From NCBI GenBank assembly GCA_021732895.1, contig JAKFWE010000146.1, forward strand, positions 1 to 6,490: a DNA stretch of 6,490 nucleotides. Direction: 5' to 3'. Positions 1 through 5,833 of the stretch are shown here, in pieces. Both the position numbers and the translations under genes were made by a program. The stretch comes from Allobosea sp. (lineage in GTDB: Bacteria > Pseudomonadota > Alphaproteobacteria > Rhizobiales > Beijerinckiaceae). The notes beneath the pieces were generated by a model. The model made no database searches. It was not told the origin of the DNA and worked only from the letters and a program-made list of their open reading frames with translations. Numbering within the stretch: position 1 is the stretch's first letter; each line of letters opens with the position of its first letter.

Positions 1-705
1 CCCCGATTCGGTCTCTATTTCGTAGGTGCCGGTGCCGGCGCCGCTGACGACGCCGCAGGCCAGGCCGGCTTGGCCGAGCCGCTCGACCGTGTTGCGCGTC
101 AGGAGGCCCGCCCGCTCGATCGCCTCGCGGCGTTCGTCGATCGAACGCATGTGCTGGGCGGGGCCGTGATAGGCCTGCAGGCCGGCGAAGCGCAGCGTAT
201 TGCTGCGCGCCACGGCCTCGGCGATGCGCACGGCCGCCTCGCCGGGGGCCGCGCCGCAGCGGCGGCCGCCAATGTCGATCTCGACCAGGATGTCGAGCAC
301 CACGTCATGGCGCGCCGCAGCCTCCGACGCCTCGATGACGCCGTCGAGATGATCGACGCAGAGGCTGATCCTGGCCTGCCGGGCAAGCCGCGCCAGCCGG
401 TCCAGCTTGGCCGCGCCGGATACCTCGTTGGAGACCAGCACGTCGGCGACGCCGCCGGCGACGAGGATCTCGGCCTCGGACACCTTCTGGCAGCACTGCC
501 CGACCGCGCCATGGGCGATCTGGCGCAGGGCGATTTCAGGGCTCTTGTGCGTCTTGGCGTGGGGACGAAGCCGGATCCCGTGCGCCTGCGTGTAGGCCGC
601 CATCGCGACGAGGTTGCGTTCGAAGGCGTCGAGATCGAGCACCAGGGCCGGCGTGTCGATCTCTGCGAAGCTCTGACCGGCCTGGGCCGGCGGGGACTGG
701 GGCAT
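1..705 (-). CDS. D-threonine aldolase / 3-hydroxy-D-aspartate aldolase family PLP enzyme (DSD1-like), C-terminus outside window
   Basis: Partial gene: 235 N-terminal codons are present and the frame runs off the left edge without a stop. Seen: IDTPALVLDLDAFERN at residues 16-31, then RPHAKTHKS at 47-55, where Lys51 sits at the Schiff-base lysine position of fold-type III (alanine-racemase-like barrel) enzymes. CCQKVSEAE, VLVSNEV, VEIDIGGRRCG, GLQAYHGPAQHM and VSGAGTGTYE follow in family order. Known for the family: these PLP- and divalent-metal-dependent enzymes cleave D-beta-hydroxy amino acids (D-threonine, 3-hydroxy-D-aspartate) to glycine or related products plus an aldehyde or ketoacid, or dehydrate D-serine in DSD1 proteins. 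The metal ligands near the C-terminus are off-window, so substrate cannot be assigned. The ATG at 705 was chosen because GGAGAG lies just upstream. An in-frame ATG at 741 would add 12 residues but has no clear ribosome binding site. Probably cytoplasmic. It is divergent from the ABC exporter. Confidence 0.9.
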   Translation of the reverse strand, partial: MPQSPPAQAGQSFAEIDTPALVLDLDAFERNLVAMAAYTQAHGIRLRPHAKTHKSPEIALRQIAHGAVGQCCQKVSEAEILVAGGVADVLVSNEVSGAAKLDRLARLARQARISLCVDHLDGVIEASEAAARHDVVLDILVEIDIGGRRCGAAPGEAAVRIAEAVARSNTLRFAGLQAYHGPAQHMRSIDERREAIERAGLLTRNTVERLGQAGLACGVVSGAGTGTYEIETESG

Positions 706-776
706 GCGGTCTGGCTCTCCGGATTCGGTTGCGGAGCGCATGGGATGTCAGCTTCGTGTCGAGGGCAAGACTCAGA

Positions 777-869
777 TGGCGAGTGGCGAATGGCGAATGG
801 CCAGTGACGATTGATCATCGCGGCCCGTCGGCTCCGGTGCTTTCGCCACTCGCCACTCGCCATTCGCCA
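777..869. repeat. Two inverted arrays of a 7-bp tandem repeat (TGGCGAR) in a divergent gap
   Basis: Positions 777-804 hold four tandem heptamers of the form TGGCGAG/TGGCGAA, the last degenerate (TGGCCAG). Positions 842-869 hold four heptamers in the opposite orientation (TTCGCCA/CTCGCCA). The stretch 777-790 is a perfect reverse complement of 842-855 (14 bp), leaving a 51-nt central loop, so a large cruciform or RNA hairpin is possible. The arrays lie between the divergent aldolase and ABC exporter starts; the right arm ends 16 bases before the ATG at 886. Similar heptamer strings, whose spurious translations read like repeated 'AIRHSPL' or 'MANGEWR', occur between genes in Hyphomicrobiales as far as I recall. 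A role is not known to me. Confidence 0.85.
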
Positions 870-885
870 TGTTACCCCCGCCGCC

Positions 886-2706
886 ATGAAGATCGGCCGC
901 GTCACCGACGACACTTTCGCGCTTTTCGCCCGCGTCTGGCGCGAACAGGCCCGGGCCTATCTCCCGCAGATGCTGATGATCCTCGGGCTCGTCGTGGTCA
1001 TCGCCGCGACGACGAGCTCCTATCCGCTGTTGATCAAGGCCGCCTTCGACGCGTTCGCCGATCCGCTGACCGCGGAGGCGACCGGCTTCGTGCGGCGCAT
1101 GGAGCGGCTGGTCTCGAAGTCGATCGGCATCGACATCGGCGTGGTCAACGCCGTCGCCGTCGTCGTCGTGATCGTCACGGCGATCAAGGGCTTCTCGCTG
1201 CTGGCGCAGACGGTGCTGACCAACAGCGTCGTCAGCCGCATCGAGGCCGACATGCAGACGCAGCTCTACGCGCATCTGATCGACGCGGACCTGGCGCAGC
1301 TCCAGCGCGAGAGCCCGGCTTCGCTGACGCAACGCTTCACCACCGACTTCACCTTCGTCAAGGAGGCGCTGACCCGGCTGATCAACATCGCCATCCGCGA
1401 CGTGCTGACCGCGCTCGCGCTGGTCGGCGCGATGCTCTGGATCGACGCGCAGATGACGCTGGTCGTGCTCCTGATCGCGCCGCTGGTCGCCCGGCCGATC
1501 GGCAAGATCGGGCGCAAGCTCAGGCGCATGGCGGTGTCGCAGCAGGAGCAGACCGGGGTCATGGCGGGGCTCGTCACGGAGAGCCTGCAGGGCGCGCGCG
1601 CCGCCAAGACCGACAGGCTGGAGCCCTATCTGAAAAGGCGGGCGGCGGCGGCGTTCGACACGATCCGCACGTTGAAGATGAAATCGGCGAATGCGCGTGG
1701 TCGGCTCGATCCGCTGCTCGAGGTCGGCGGCGGGCTCGCGGTCGCCGGCGTGCTGGCGGCGATCGGCGTGCGCATCACCTCCGGCGGCTCGACCGTGGGC
1801 GATTTCACCGGCTACGTCTCGGCCCTTCTGCTGGCCGCCCAGCCGATGCGCTCGCTCGGCAACCTCAACGCGATCGTGCAGGAGGCAGGAGCCTCGCTTC
1901 GGCGCTACTATGCGCTGATCGACGAGCGCCCGCTGATCACCGACCGGCCCGACGCGGCGCCGCTGAGGGTCGGGGCCGGCGAGGTCGCGTTCAAGAACCT
2001 GCGCTTTCGCTATCGCGACGACCAGCGCGCGCTGGAAGGGCTCGACCTGGTCGCGCAGGGCGGCAGGACGACGGCGCTGGTCGGACGATCGGGTTCGGGC
2101 AAGTCCACCCTGCTCGGTCTGGTGCCGCGGCTTTATGATCCCAGCGACGGCCGGATCGAGATCGACGGGCAGGATCTGCGCGACGTCACGCTCGCCAGCC
2201 TGCGCGCCCAGGTCGGCGTCGTCAGCCAGGACGTCGTGCTGTTCGACGATACGGTGCGCGCCAACATCGCCTTCGGCCGCCCGGGCGCGAGCGAGGCCGA
2301 GATCATCGGCGCGGCGCGCGACGCCGCCGCGCACGACTTCATCATGGCGATGCCGGAAGGGTATGACAGCCAGGTCGGCGAGCGCGGCGGGAGGCTCTCG
2401 GGAGGCGAACGCCAGCGCCTCGCCATCGCCCGCGCGATCCTGAAGGACGCTCCGATCCTCCTGCTTGACGAGGCGACCAGCGCGCTCGACGCCGAATCCG
2501 AGCGGCTGGTGCAGCAGGCCCTGTCCCGGCTGATGGCGAACCGGACGACGCTGGTCATCGCCCACCGGCTGGCGACGGTCCGTCAAGCCGACCTCATCGT
2601 CGTGCTCGAAGAGGGGCGGGTGGTCGAGACCGGCAGCCACGAGACGCTGATGGCGCGCGACGGGACCTATGCGAGGCTCCACCGGCTGCAATTCTCGCAA
2701 GGCTGA
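886..2706 (+). CDS. MsbA-type ABC exporter, fused transmembrane and ATPase domains
   Basis: A 606-residue half-transporter, the usual length for this class, expected to homodimerise in the inner membrane. Seen: six hydrophobic segments at roughly residues 26-50, 82-112, 162-183, 186-204, 273-296 and 305-322 form the exporter membrane domain. The nucleotide-binding domain follows: aromatic A-loop Tyr376, Walker A GRSGSGKST (400-408), Q-loop Gln448, signature LSGGERQR (504-511), Walker B ILLLD (524-528) with catalytic Glu529, D-loop SALD, and switch His560. All ATPase motifs are intact. Known: such exporters flip lipids or expel hydrophobic compounds; MsbA carries lipid A core. The substrate here cannot be read from sequence, so no symbol is given. 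The ATG at 886 (MKIGRVTDD) fits the expected N-terminus but has no clear Shine-Dalgarno; an upstream in-frame TTG at 811 is a weaker choice because it reads through the repeat arm. It stands alone, with a terminator behind it. Confidence 0.95.
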   Translation: MKIGRVTDDTFALFARVWREQARAYLPQMLMILGLVVVIAATTSSYPLLIKAAFDAFADPLTAEATGFVRRMERLVSKSIGIDIGVVNAVAVVVVIVTAIKGFSLLAQTVLTNSVVSRIEADMQTQLYAHLIDADLAQLQRESPASLTQRFTTDFTFVKEALTRLINIAIRDVLTALALVGAMLWIDAQMTLVVLLIAPLVARPIGKIGRKLRRMAVSQQEQTGVMAGLVTESLQGARAAKTDRLEPYLKRRAAAAFDTIRTLKMKSANARGRLDPLLEVGGGLAVAGVLAAIGVRITSGGSTVGDFTGYVSALLLAAQPMRSLGNLNAIVQEAGASLRRYYALIDERPLITDRPDAAPLRVGAGEVAFKNLRFRYRDDQRALEGLDLVAQGGRTTALVGRSGSGKSTLLGLVPRLYDPSDGRIEIDGQDLRDVTLASLRAQVGVVSQDVVLFDDTVRANIAFGRPGASEAEIIGAARDAAAHDFIMAMPEGYDSQVGERGGRLSGGERQRLAIARAILKDAPILLLDEATSALDAESERLVQQALSRLMANRTTLVIAHRLATVRQADLIVVLEEGRVVETGSHETLMARDGTYARLHRLQFSQG

Positions 2707-2736
2707 AACCGGCCGGGACATGCCGCGCAATTGCGC

Positions 2737-2773
2737 CGAGCCGCGTCATGCGCTAGGCGTCGGCTCGCTTTTT
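2737..2773 (+). terminator. Probable rho-independent terminator after the ABC exporter
   Basis: CGAGCCG (2737-2743) and CGGCTCG (2761-2767) form a perfect 7-bp GC-rich stem with a 17-nt loop. One base later comes a run of five T (2769-2773). It starts about 30 bases after the exporter stop codon. The loop is long for a strong terminator. Confidence 0.5.
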
Positions 2774-2859
2774 GAAAGGCCGCTCCGCCCTGCCGACCGG
2801 AGCGCAGCCGCAGCGGCGCCCGCATCCGGGTCGCGCGCCCCCAGAACAGGATCGACCCC

Positions 2860-3120
2860 ATGGCCCGCAAGAAATCGAAGCCGCTCGAGGCGGAGTTCGT
2901 GATGTTCGACGTGTTCTACGCCGATGGGTCGCGGACCTCCAATCGAAGGGTGCCGAGCGCGCTGCTCGGCGGGCTCGACGGCGACGAACCGGCGCGCGAG
3001 GCGATCATGGAGCAGGATCGGATCATCGCCGAGAAGTCCGGCCGGGCCGCGCTCGAAATCGAGTCGATCGCGCGGTCAGGGCAGGCGCCGGTGGACAAGC
3101 CGGTGCGCAAGCCGCGCTGA
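2860..3120 (+). CDS. Small charged hypothetical protein (86 aa)
   Basis: I do not recognise a named family. The ATG at 2860 has AGGA 8 bases upstream (2848-2851), so translation is well supported. The protein is soluble, with no signal peptide or membrane segment. It opens with the basic MARKKSKP and continues with a beta-like stretch, EAEFVMFDVFYADGSRTSNR. An acidic turn LDGDEPA then leads into a helix-like segment, REAIMEQDRIIAEKSGR, and the tail is basic (DKPVRKPR). The pattern of a short conserved-looking core with basic ends would suit a small nucleic-acid- or protein-binding factor, but that is only inference. It is on the same strand as the lipoprotein gene 109 bases downstream, which has its own promoter-like sequence. 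The stop codon lies inside a perfect hairpin. Confidence 0.75.
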   Translation: MARKKSKPLEAEFVMFDVFYADGSRTSNRRVPSALLGGLDGDEPAREAIMEQDRIIAEKSGRAALEIESIARSGQAPVDKPVRKPR

Positions 3121-3137
3121 CGGCGCGTCAGCGCGGC
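3111..3137 (+). terminator. Perfect 12-bp hairpin spanning the stop codon of the 86-aa gene
   Basis: GCCGCGCTGACG (3111-3122) and CGTCAGCGCGGC (3126-3137) are exact reverse complements separated by only three bases. The TGA stop at 3118-3120 is in the left arm, so the last two or three codons form part of the stem. No T run follows, so it is not a canonical intrinsic terminator. It could block 3' exonucleases, act as a Rho-linked or U-tract-less terminator, or be a DNA palindrome. The hairpin itself is certain; its role is not. Confidence 0.5.
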
Positions 3138-3171
3138 GCCGAGCGGTCGTAACCTTATCTGCGCTCTTTCC

Positions 3172-3199
3172 TTGACGCTCGCCGCAAGCTAGAGATCAA
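3172..3199 (+). promoter_or_regulatory. Possible sigma-70-type promoter of the lipoprotein gene
   Basis: TTGACG at 3172-3177, preceded by C as in alphaproteobacterial CTTGAC -35 boxes, is a strong -35 match. With a 16-bp spacer the -10 would be GATCAA (3194-3199), which is weak. It lies 30 bases before the ATG at 3230, a reasonable leader length. Confidence 0.35.
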
Positions 3200-3229
3200 G
3201 TGTTCAAGGGTGGCTGAAAGGAACAACAA

Positions 3230-3532
3230 ATGCGTTTGATGTTGATTGCGGGTGTACTGGCGACGGGTCTGGCCGGATGCCAGACCGCGCAGGAATCCCT
3301 CGCCGACGCCGAAATCACGTGCGAGTCGCAGGGCTTCCGTCCGGGAACGCGCGCCTATAACCAGTGCCGTTCGGCGAATTATCGCGAGAATCGCCGTGTT
3401 TCCAACGAGACCGGCAGCGCCGTCGCCGCTGGCGTCGCGGCGGGCGTCGTCGGCGGCGCGCTGATCGGCGCCGCCGCGAGCAGGCCCTATTATTACGGTC
3501 GCCGCGGCTACTACGGCGGTTACTGGTATTGA
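3230..3532 (+). CDS. Small lipoprotein with glycine-rich hydrophobic segment (100 aa)
   Basis: Seen: a short lipoprotein signal peptide, MRLMLIAGVLATGLAGC, with lipobox LAGC at residues 14-17, so Cys17 would be lipidated after cleavage by signal peptidase II. Gln at +2 does not match the Asp inner-membrane retention signal known from enterobacteria, suggesting the outer membrane. The mature part has a short module with two cysteines (Cys31, Cys46) around GFRPGTRAY, a pattern I associate with small alphaproteobacterial lipoproteins. Next is a glycine/alanine hydrophobic stretch at about 62-83 resembling a glycine zipper, and then an aromatic tail rich in Tyr and Gly (YYYGRRGYYGGYWY). The start is firm: AAAGGAA (3217-3223) sits 6 bases before the ATG. 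A structural envelope role is likely, but no specific function can be given. It converges on the minus-strand membrane protein gene. Confidence 0.85.
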   Translation: MRLMLIAGVLATGLAGCQTAQESLADAEITCESQGFRPGTRAYNQCRSANYRENRRVSNETGSAVAAGVAAGVVGGALIGAAASRPYYYGRRGYYGGYWY

Positions 3533-3584
3533 CGATGTGGCCTGGCGTGACGGTTCGCCGCGACGCCGGGTTTGCTTCGGCTTG

Positions 3585-3615
3585 AAGGCGCGGCCTGATC
3601 GTCAGGACGCGCCTT
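3585..3615. terminator. Hairpin terminator between convergent genes
   Basis: AAGGCGCG (3585-3592) pairs with CGCGCCTT (3608-3615). After one mismatch, CCTGA (3594-3598) pairs with TCAGG (3602-3606) around a 3-nt loop, giving 13 pairs. On the plus strand the stem is followed by a short T-rich stretch (TGTCTT), which suits the lipoprotein gene ending at 3532. The minus-strand gene ends at 3632, so the hairpin may stop both transcripts, although its minus-strand U tract is poor. Confidence 0.65.
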
Positions 3616-3631
3616 TGTCTTGGGTGGCGGT

Positions 3632-4255
3632 TCAGCGCTTCGAGGAGCGGCGGCGCGCGGGCTCCGGCTCGCTGTTCGAGGTCAGCAACGACCCGATGAC
3701 GTAGACCGCGATGCCGACGCCGAGCAGCGCCGCCAGAGGCTCCTTCTCGGTCCGGCGCGCGAGATAGCGGCCGCCATGGCGGGCATAGCTGCGCGCATGG
3801 TCGGCATAGTCGGACGCATCGTCCGATGCCGCGCCCAGCCAGCTCTTGCCGCGGCGCAGCGCGCCCTGGCCAGCCTCGAGCGCCTCATCGCCGCCATAGT
3901 CGCTGAACAGCCGGCGCATCCGTCCGTAATGGGGCTCCCAGGAGGAGGCGGCCGGCTGGCGCAAGGCGGCCCAGGCTATCAGGCCGACGCTGAGCGCGCC
4001 GAGGCCGAAGGCCGCCAGAGGATTGCGTTCCACCGCGCGGACCACCGCCTCGCCGCCCTCGCGCGCCGTCTCGATCGGGTCCATGTCGGCGATGGCGTCC
4101 TTGGCGCGATGATAGCCGTCCTTGACGCTCTCCGACGCACGGTCGGCCAGTCCCGCCGTTTTCGCGCGAACGCCCTCCGCAGCCTCGCCGATCTCGTCTT
4201 GCGCCTCATTCCAGCTCTTCGGAACGTCGGGGGGAAACTTGCTCATCGTCGCCAT
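3632..4255 (-). CDS. Two-segment membrane protein resembling ElaB/YqjD (DUF883-like), 207 aa
   Basis: Seen: a long charged, alanine-rich helical N-terminus (about residues 14-77, amphipathic and probably coiled) ends in ERNPLAAFGLGALSVGLIAWAAL (76-98), a membrane segment. A second charged helical stretch (about 110-170) ends in EKEPLAALLGVGIAVYVIGSLL (170-191), also membrane-spanning. A basic tail (RRRSSKR) closes the protein. The two halves look like a duplicated unit of amphipathic helix plus membrane anchor introduced by a charged-Pro-Leu-Ala-Ala motif. That architecture recalls ElaB/YqjD proteins, which anchor to the inner membrane and bind stationary-phase ribosomes in E. coli, but the resemblance is by layout only. 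The ATG at 4255 (MATMSKF) was chosen because GGAG lies 9 bases upstream; 4246 and 4270 are alternatives. It lies 101 bp downstream of the BciB-like gene on the same strand. Confidence 0.8.
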   Translation of the reverse strand: MATMSKFPPDVPKSWNEAQDEIGEAAEGVRAKTAGLADRASESVKDGYHRAKDAIADMDPIETAREGGEAVVRAVERNPLAAFGLGALSVGLIAWAALRQPAASSWEPHYGRMRRLFSDYGGDEALEAGQGALRRGKSWLGAASDDASDYADHARSYARHGGRYLARRTEKEPLAALLGVGIAVYVIGSLLTSNSEPEPARRRSSKR

Positions 4256-4260
4256 CGCGG

Positions 4261-4321
4261 GGAACTCCATTGCTTCTGTCCGATCGTCGATCAGAGAACG
4301 AGGCAATGGCGGAGGAGTTCC
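4261..4321 (-). promoter_or_regulatory. Long inverted repeat enclosing the ribosome binding site of the ElaB-like gene
   Basis: GGAACTCC (4261-4268) continues into CATTGC (4268-4273). The other arm has GCAATG (4303-4308), a 5-base insertion, then GGAGTTCC (4314-4321). In minus-strand RNA this gives about 13 pairs with one 5-6-nt bulge and a 29-nt loop, which itself holds GATCG/CGATC. The GGAG Shine-Dalgarno for the start at 4255 lies in the 3' arm and would be paired. It could be a translational control element such as a thermosensor-like hairpin, or a processing or transcription stop after the BciB-like gene. Confidence 0.5.
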
Positions 4322-4356
4322 GCGCCGTCGCACAAAGAGAGTTCCGGCTCGCTGCC

Positions 4357-5613
4357 TCACTCGCGCCGTGGCGGCGTCGGGCGCGGCTTCTCGTCGCCCC
4401 CCGCCGTCAGGCCGTAAGGCGCGGCCAGCGCCCAGACATGGGCCGGCGCCATGTGGCGCAGGCGACGCGGCCTTTCCCGGCGCAGATGCAGCACGGTCTC
4501 GACCGCCTTCATCTCGACGCGGGCGCGCGCGAACTCCAGGCCGCGCGGGCCGATGCGCGGCATCAGCCAGGCCATCACGGGCCGCAGCCAGTCCGGCATC
4601 GCGCGCAGCGGCAGGCCGCCCGCCGCGCGCGCGACATTGGCCGCGAAGCCCTTCACGGCGGAGCGGCGCTTTCCCGCGCTGCCTGGCCTCGCCAGCCGCA
4701 CCTCGTCGCCGAGCAGGTCGAGCAACTCCTGCCCGCGTTCGTTGCGCACGATCAGCCATTGCTCGCCCCGTCCCGCCATGTAGCCGACCGTGATGTCGGC
4801 GAGCGCGTTGGTGTAATCGACGCAGGTGCGGCAGGTCAGCGGGAAGAAATCGCCCGGCAGTTGGGCGATCGGCAGTTTCAGGAATGGAATCTCCTGAACG
4901 CGACCGTCGTCGAACCGCAGTTCAACGTGATAGTCGGCCCGGAATTCGAGGTAGGCGATCGTCTCCGGCGCATGCGAGAGCAGCGCCAGGAAGTCATGGA
5001 AGCGCTCGGTCGTGGTATTGTCGGAGCAGGGCGTGCCGATGACGTAGAGCCGCTCGAAACCGAGTTCGCGCTCCAGCGCGCGCAGCGCGTAGACCTGGCA
5101 GGGGATGCCGATGATCGCCAGCTTGGTGTAGCCCCGCGCCCGGGCGGGCTCCAGCAGGGCGAGCAGCGGCGCATAGCCCATGCGCATGCCGCGGCACCGG
5201 GCCATGCCTTCCGGCTTGGTGACCAGCACGGGGACCGGCCGCCAGCGGTCGTCCGGGTCCGGCGCCATGGTCAGGACCGCGTCGACCAGGCGCTCCTCCA
5301 GCAGACGTTCGGCCAGGCGGGTGGCGATGCCGGTCCATTGCGCCCCGTCGCGCGGGTTCCTCAGCGCGGCTTGGTGCATCTGGCGAAACGGGCCGAAGAA
5401 GGTCTCGTCCGGCCGCGATGCGTCCCGCGCCCGGCCATGCGCCTCGGCCTCCAGCGCCGGATAGTCGGGCTTGATGAACTGGCAGGCGCGCCCGCAGCGC
5501 CTGGGTTCCGACGATCTGGAAATTCCGCAATCCGTGCACAGGTCGCGCGGCGCGGCCAGGTCGGTCGGGGCGGCCCAGACCGCCTCGTCATCCTCGATCG
5601 GGGGTGCCGCCAA
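4357..5613 (-). CDS. FrhB-type flavin/iron-sulfur oxidoreductase, 7-hydroxymethyl-chlorophyll reductase / BciB subfamily
   Basis: A complete 418-residue protein. Seen: an N-terminal cysteine cluster CTDCG plus CGRAC (Cys26, 29, 40, 44); HGRARD (59-64); GAQWTGI (90-96), opening the FrhB/FdhB N-terminal domain; GIPCQVYALR (169-178) and GTPCSDNTTT (193-202); LTCRTCVDYTNALADITVGYM (from 259); WLIVRNERG (286-294); and GPRGLEFARARVEMKAVE (from 355). This order matches plant and cyanobacterial HCAR and bacterial BciB, which use reduced ferredoxin, FAD and [4Fe-4S] clusters to reduce (bacterio)chlorophyll intermediates. No bch gene is in the window, so a non-pigment substrate is possible and no symbol is given. 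The start is TTG: an in-frame stop sits three codons upstream (TGA ACG CGC TTG), no ATG occurs before the cysteine cluster, and GGAGG lies 10 bases upstream. Cytoplasmic. Divergent from the 79-aa gene. Confidence 0.88.
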   Translation of the reverse strand: MAAPPIEDDEAVWAAPTDLAAPRDLCTDCGISRSSEPRRCGRACQFIKPDYPALEAEAHGRARDASRPDETFFGPFRQMHQAALRNPRDGAQWTGIATRLAERLLEERLVDAVLTMAPDPDDRWRPVPVLVTKPEGMARCRGMRMGYAPLLALLEPARARGYTKLAIIGIPCQVYALRALERELGFERLYVIGTPCSDNTTTERFHDFLALLSHAPETIAYLEFRADYHVELRFDDGRVQEIPFLKLPIAQLPGDFFPLTCRTCVDYTNALADITVGYMAGRGEQWLIVRNERGQELLDLLGDEVRLARPGSAGKRRSAVKGFAANVARAAGGLPLRAMPDWLRPVMAWLMPRIGPRGLEFARARVEMKAVETVLHLRRERPRRLRHMAPAHVWALAAPYGLTAGGDEKPRPTPPRRE

Positions 5614-5833
5614 GCGCGTTCATCCTCCGGAAACATCCGCGACGGCCGATGCCGGGGCGAAAAGACGATCTTCCTCCCCCGGCGGCGGCGAGGCAAGCAC
5701 GACCGCAGGCGCAGGCACGATGAAGCCGGGATCCGGACATGCCGACGCCAAGATTGTCTGCGATTCGACCGGATGTGATCTGGAATGTCCAGTCCGGAAC
5801 GCCCCGTGCTTCAAGAGCGAGAAGGAAACGATC
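5614..5833. other. Divergent intergenic region (220 bp)
   Basis: It must hold the promoters for the BciB-like gene (minus) and the 79-aa gene (plus). I see no convincing -35/-10 pair. A weak plus-strand candidate is TTGTCT near 5756 with TGATCT 16 bases later. A small palindrome CTGGA-ATG-TCCAG lies near 5780-5792, with a related CCGGACAT further left. No TGT-N12-ACA (PpsR/CrtJ-type) site was found, so no photosynthesis-type control is visible. Confidence 0.4.

Noticed and set aside
777..869. Heptamer arrays as a CRISPR array
   Set aside because: The unit is only 7 bp, with no spacers, and no cas genes are present.
70..914. Long plus- and minus-strand frames overlapping the aldolase gene
   Set aside because: They are out of frame with the conserved PLP-enzyme sequence, and the minus one begins inside the ABC gene and runs through the heptamer repeat.
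772..2730. A 652-codon open frame on the minus strand opposite the ABC exporter
   Set aside because: It is antisense to a gene with intact exporter motifs. Its composition (Arg, Asp, His, Gln-rich without domains) is typical of a mirror frame in high-GC DNA.
4256..4759. Upstream extension of the ElaB-like frame into the BciB-like gene
   Set aside because: The extension has an Arg/Ala-rich shadow composition and overlaps the conserved C-terminus of the reductase. A ribosome binding site supports the start at 4255.
5588..5623. An 11-residue peptide (MNALGGTPDRG) as a leader peptide gene
   Set aside because: Its ATG directly abuts the GGAGG, leaving no usable spacing, and no attenuator-like structure was seen.
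4270..5778. A 502-codon open frame on the plus strand opposite the BciB-like gene
   Set aside because: It has no recognisable motif, while the minus strand encodes a full conserved oxidoreductase; it is a mirror frame of GC-rich codons.
5614..5833. PpsR/CrtJ-type TGT-N12-ACA operator before the BciB-like gene
   Set aside because: Each TGT in the region was checked by eye and none is followed by ACA at the right distance.
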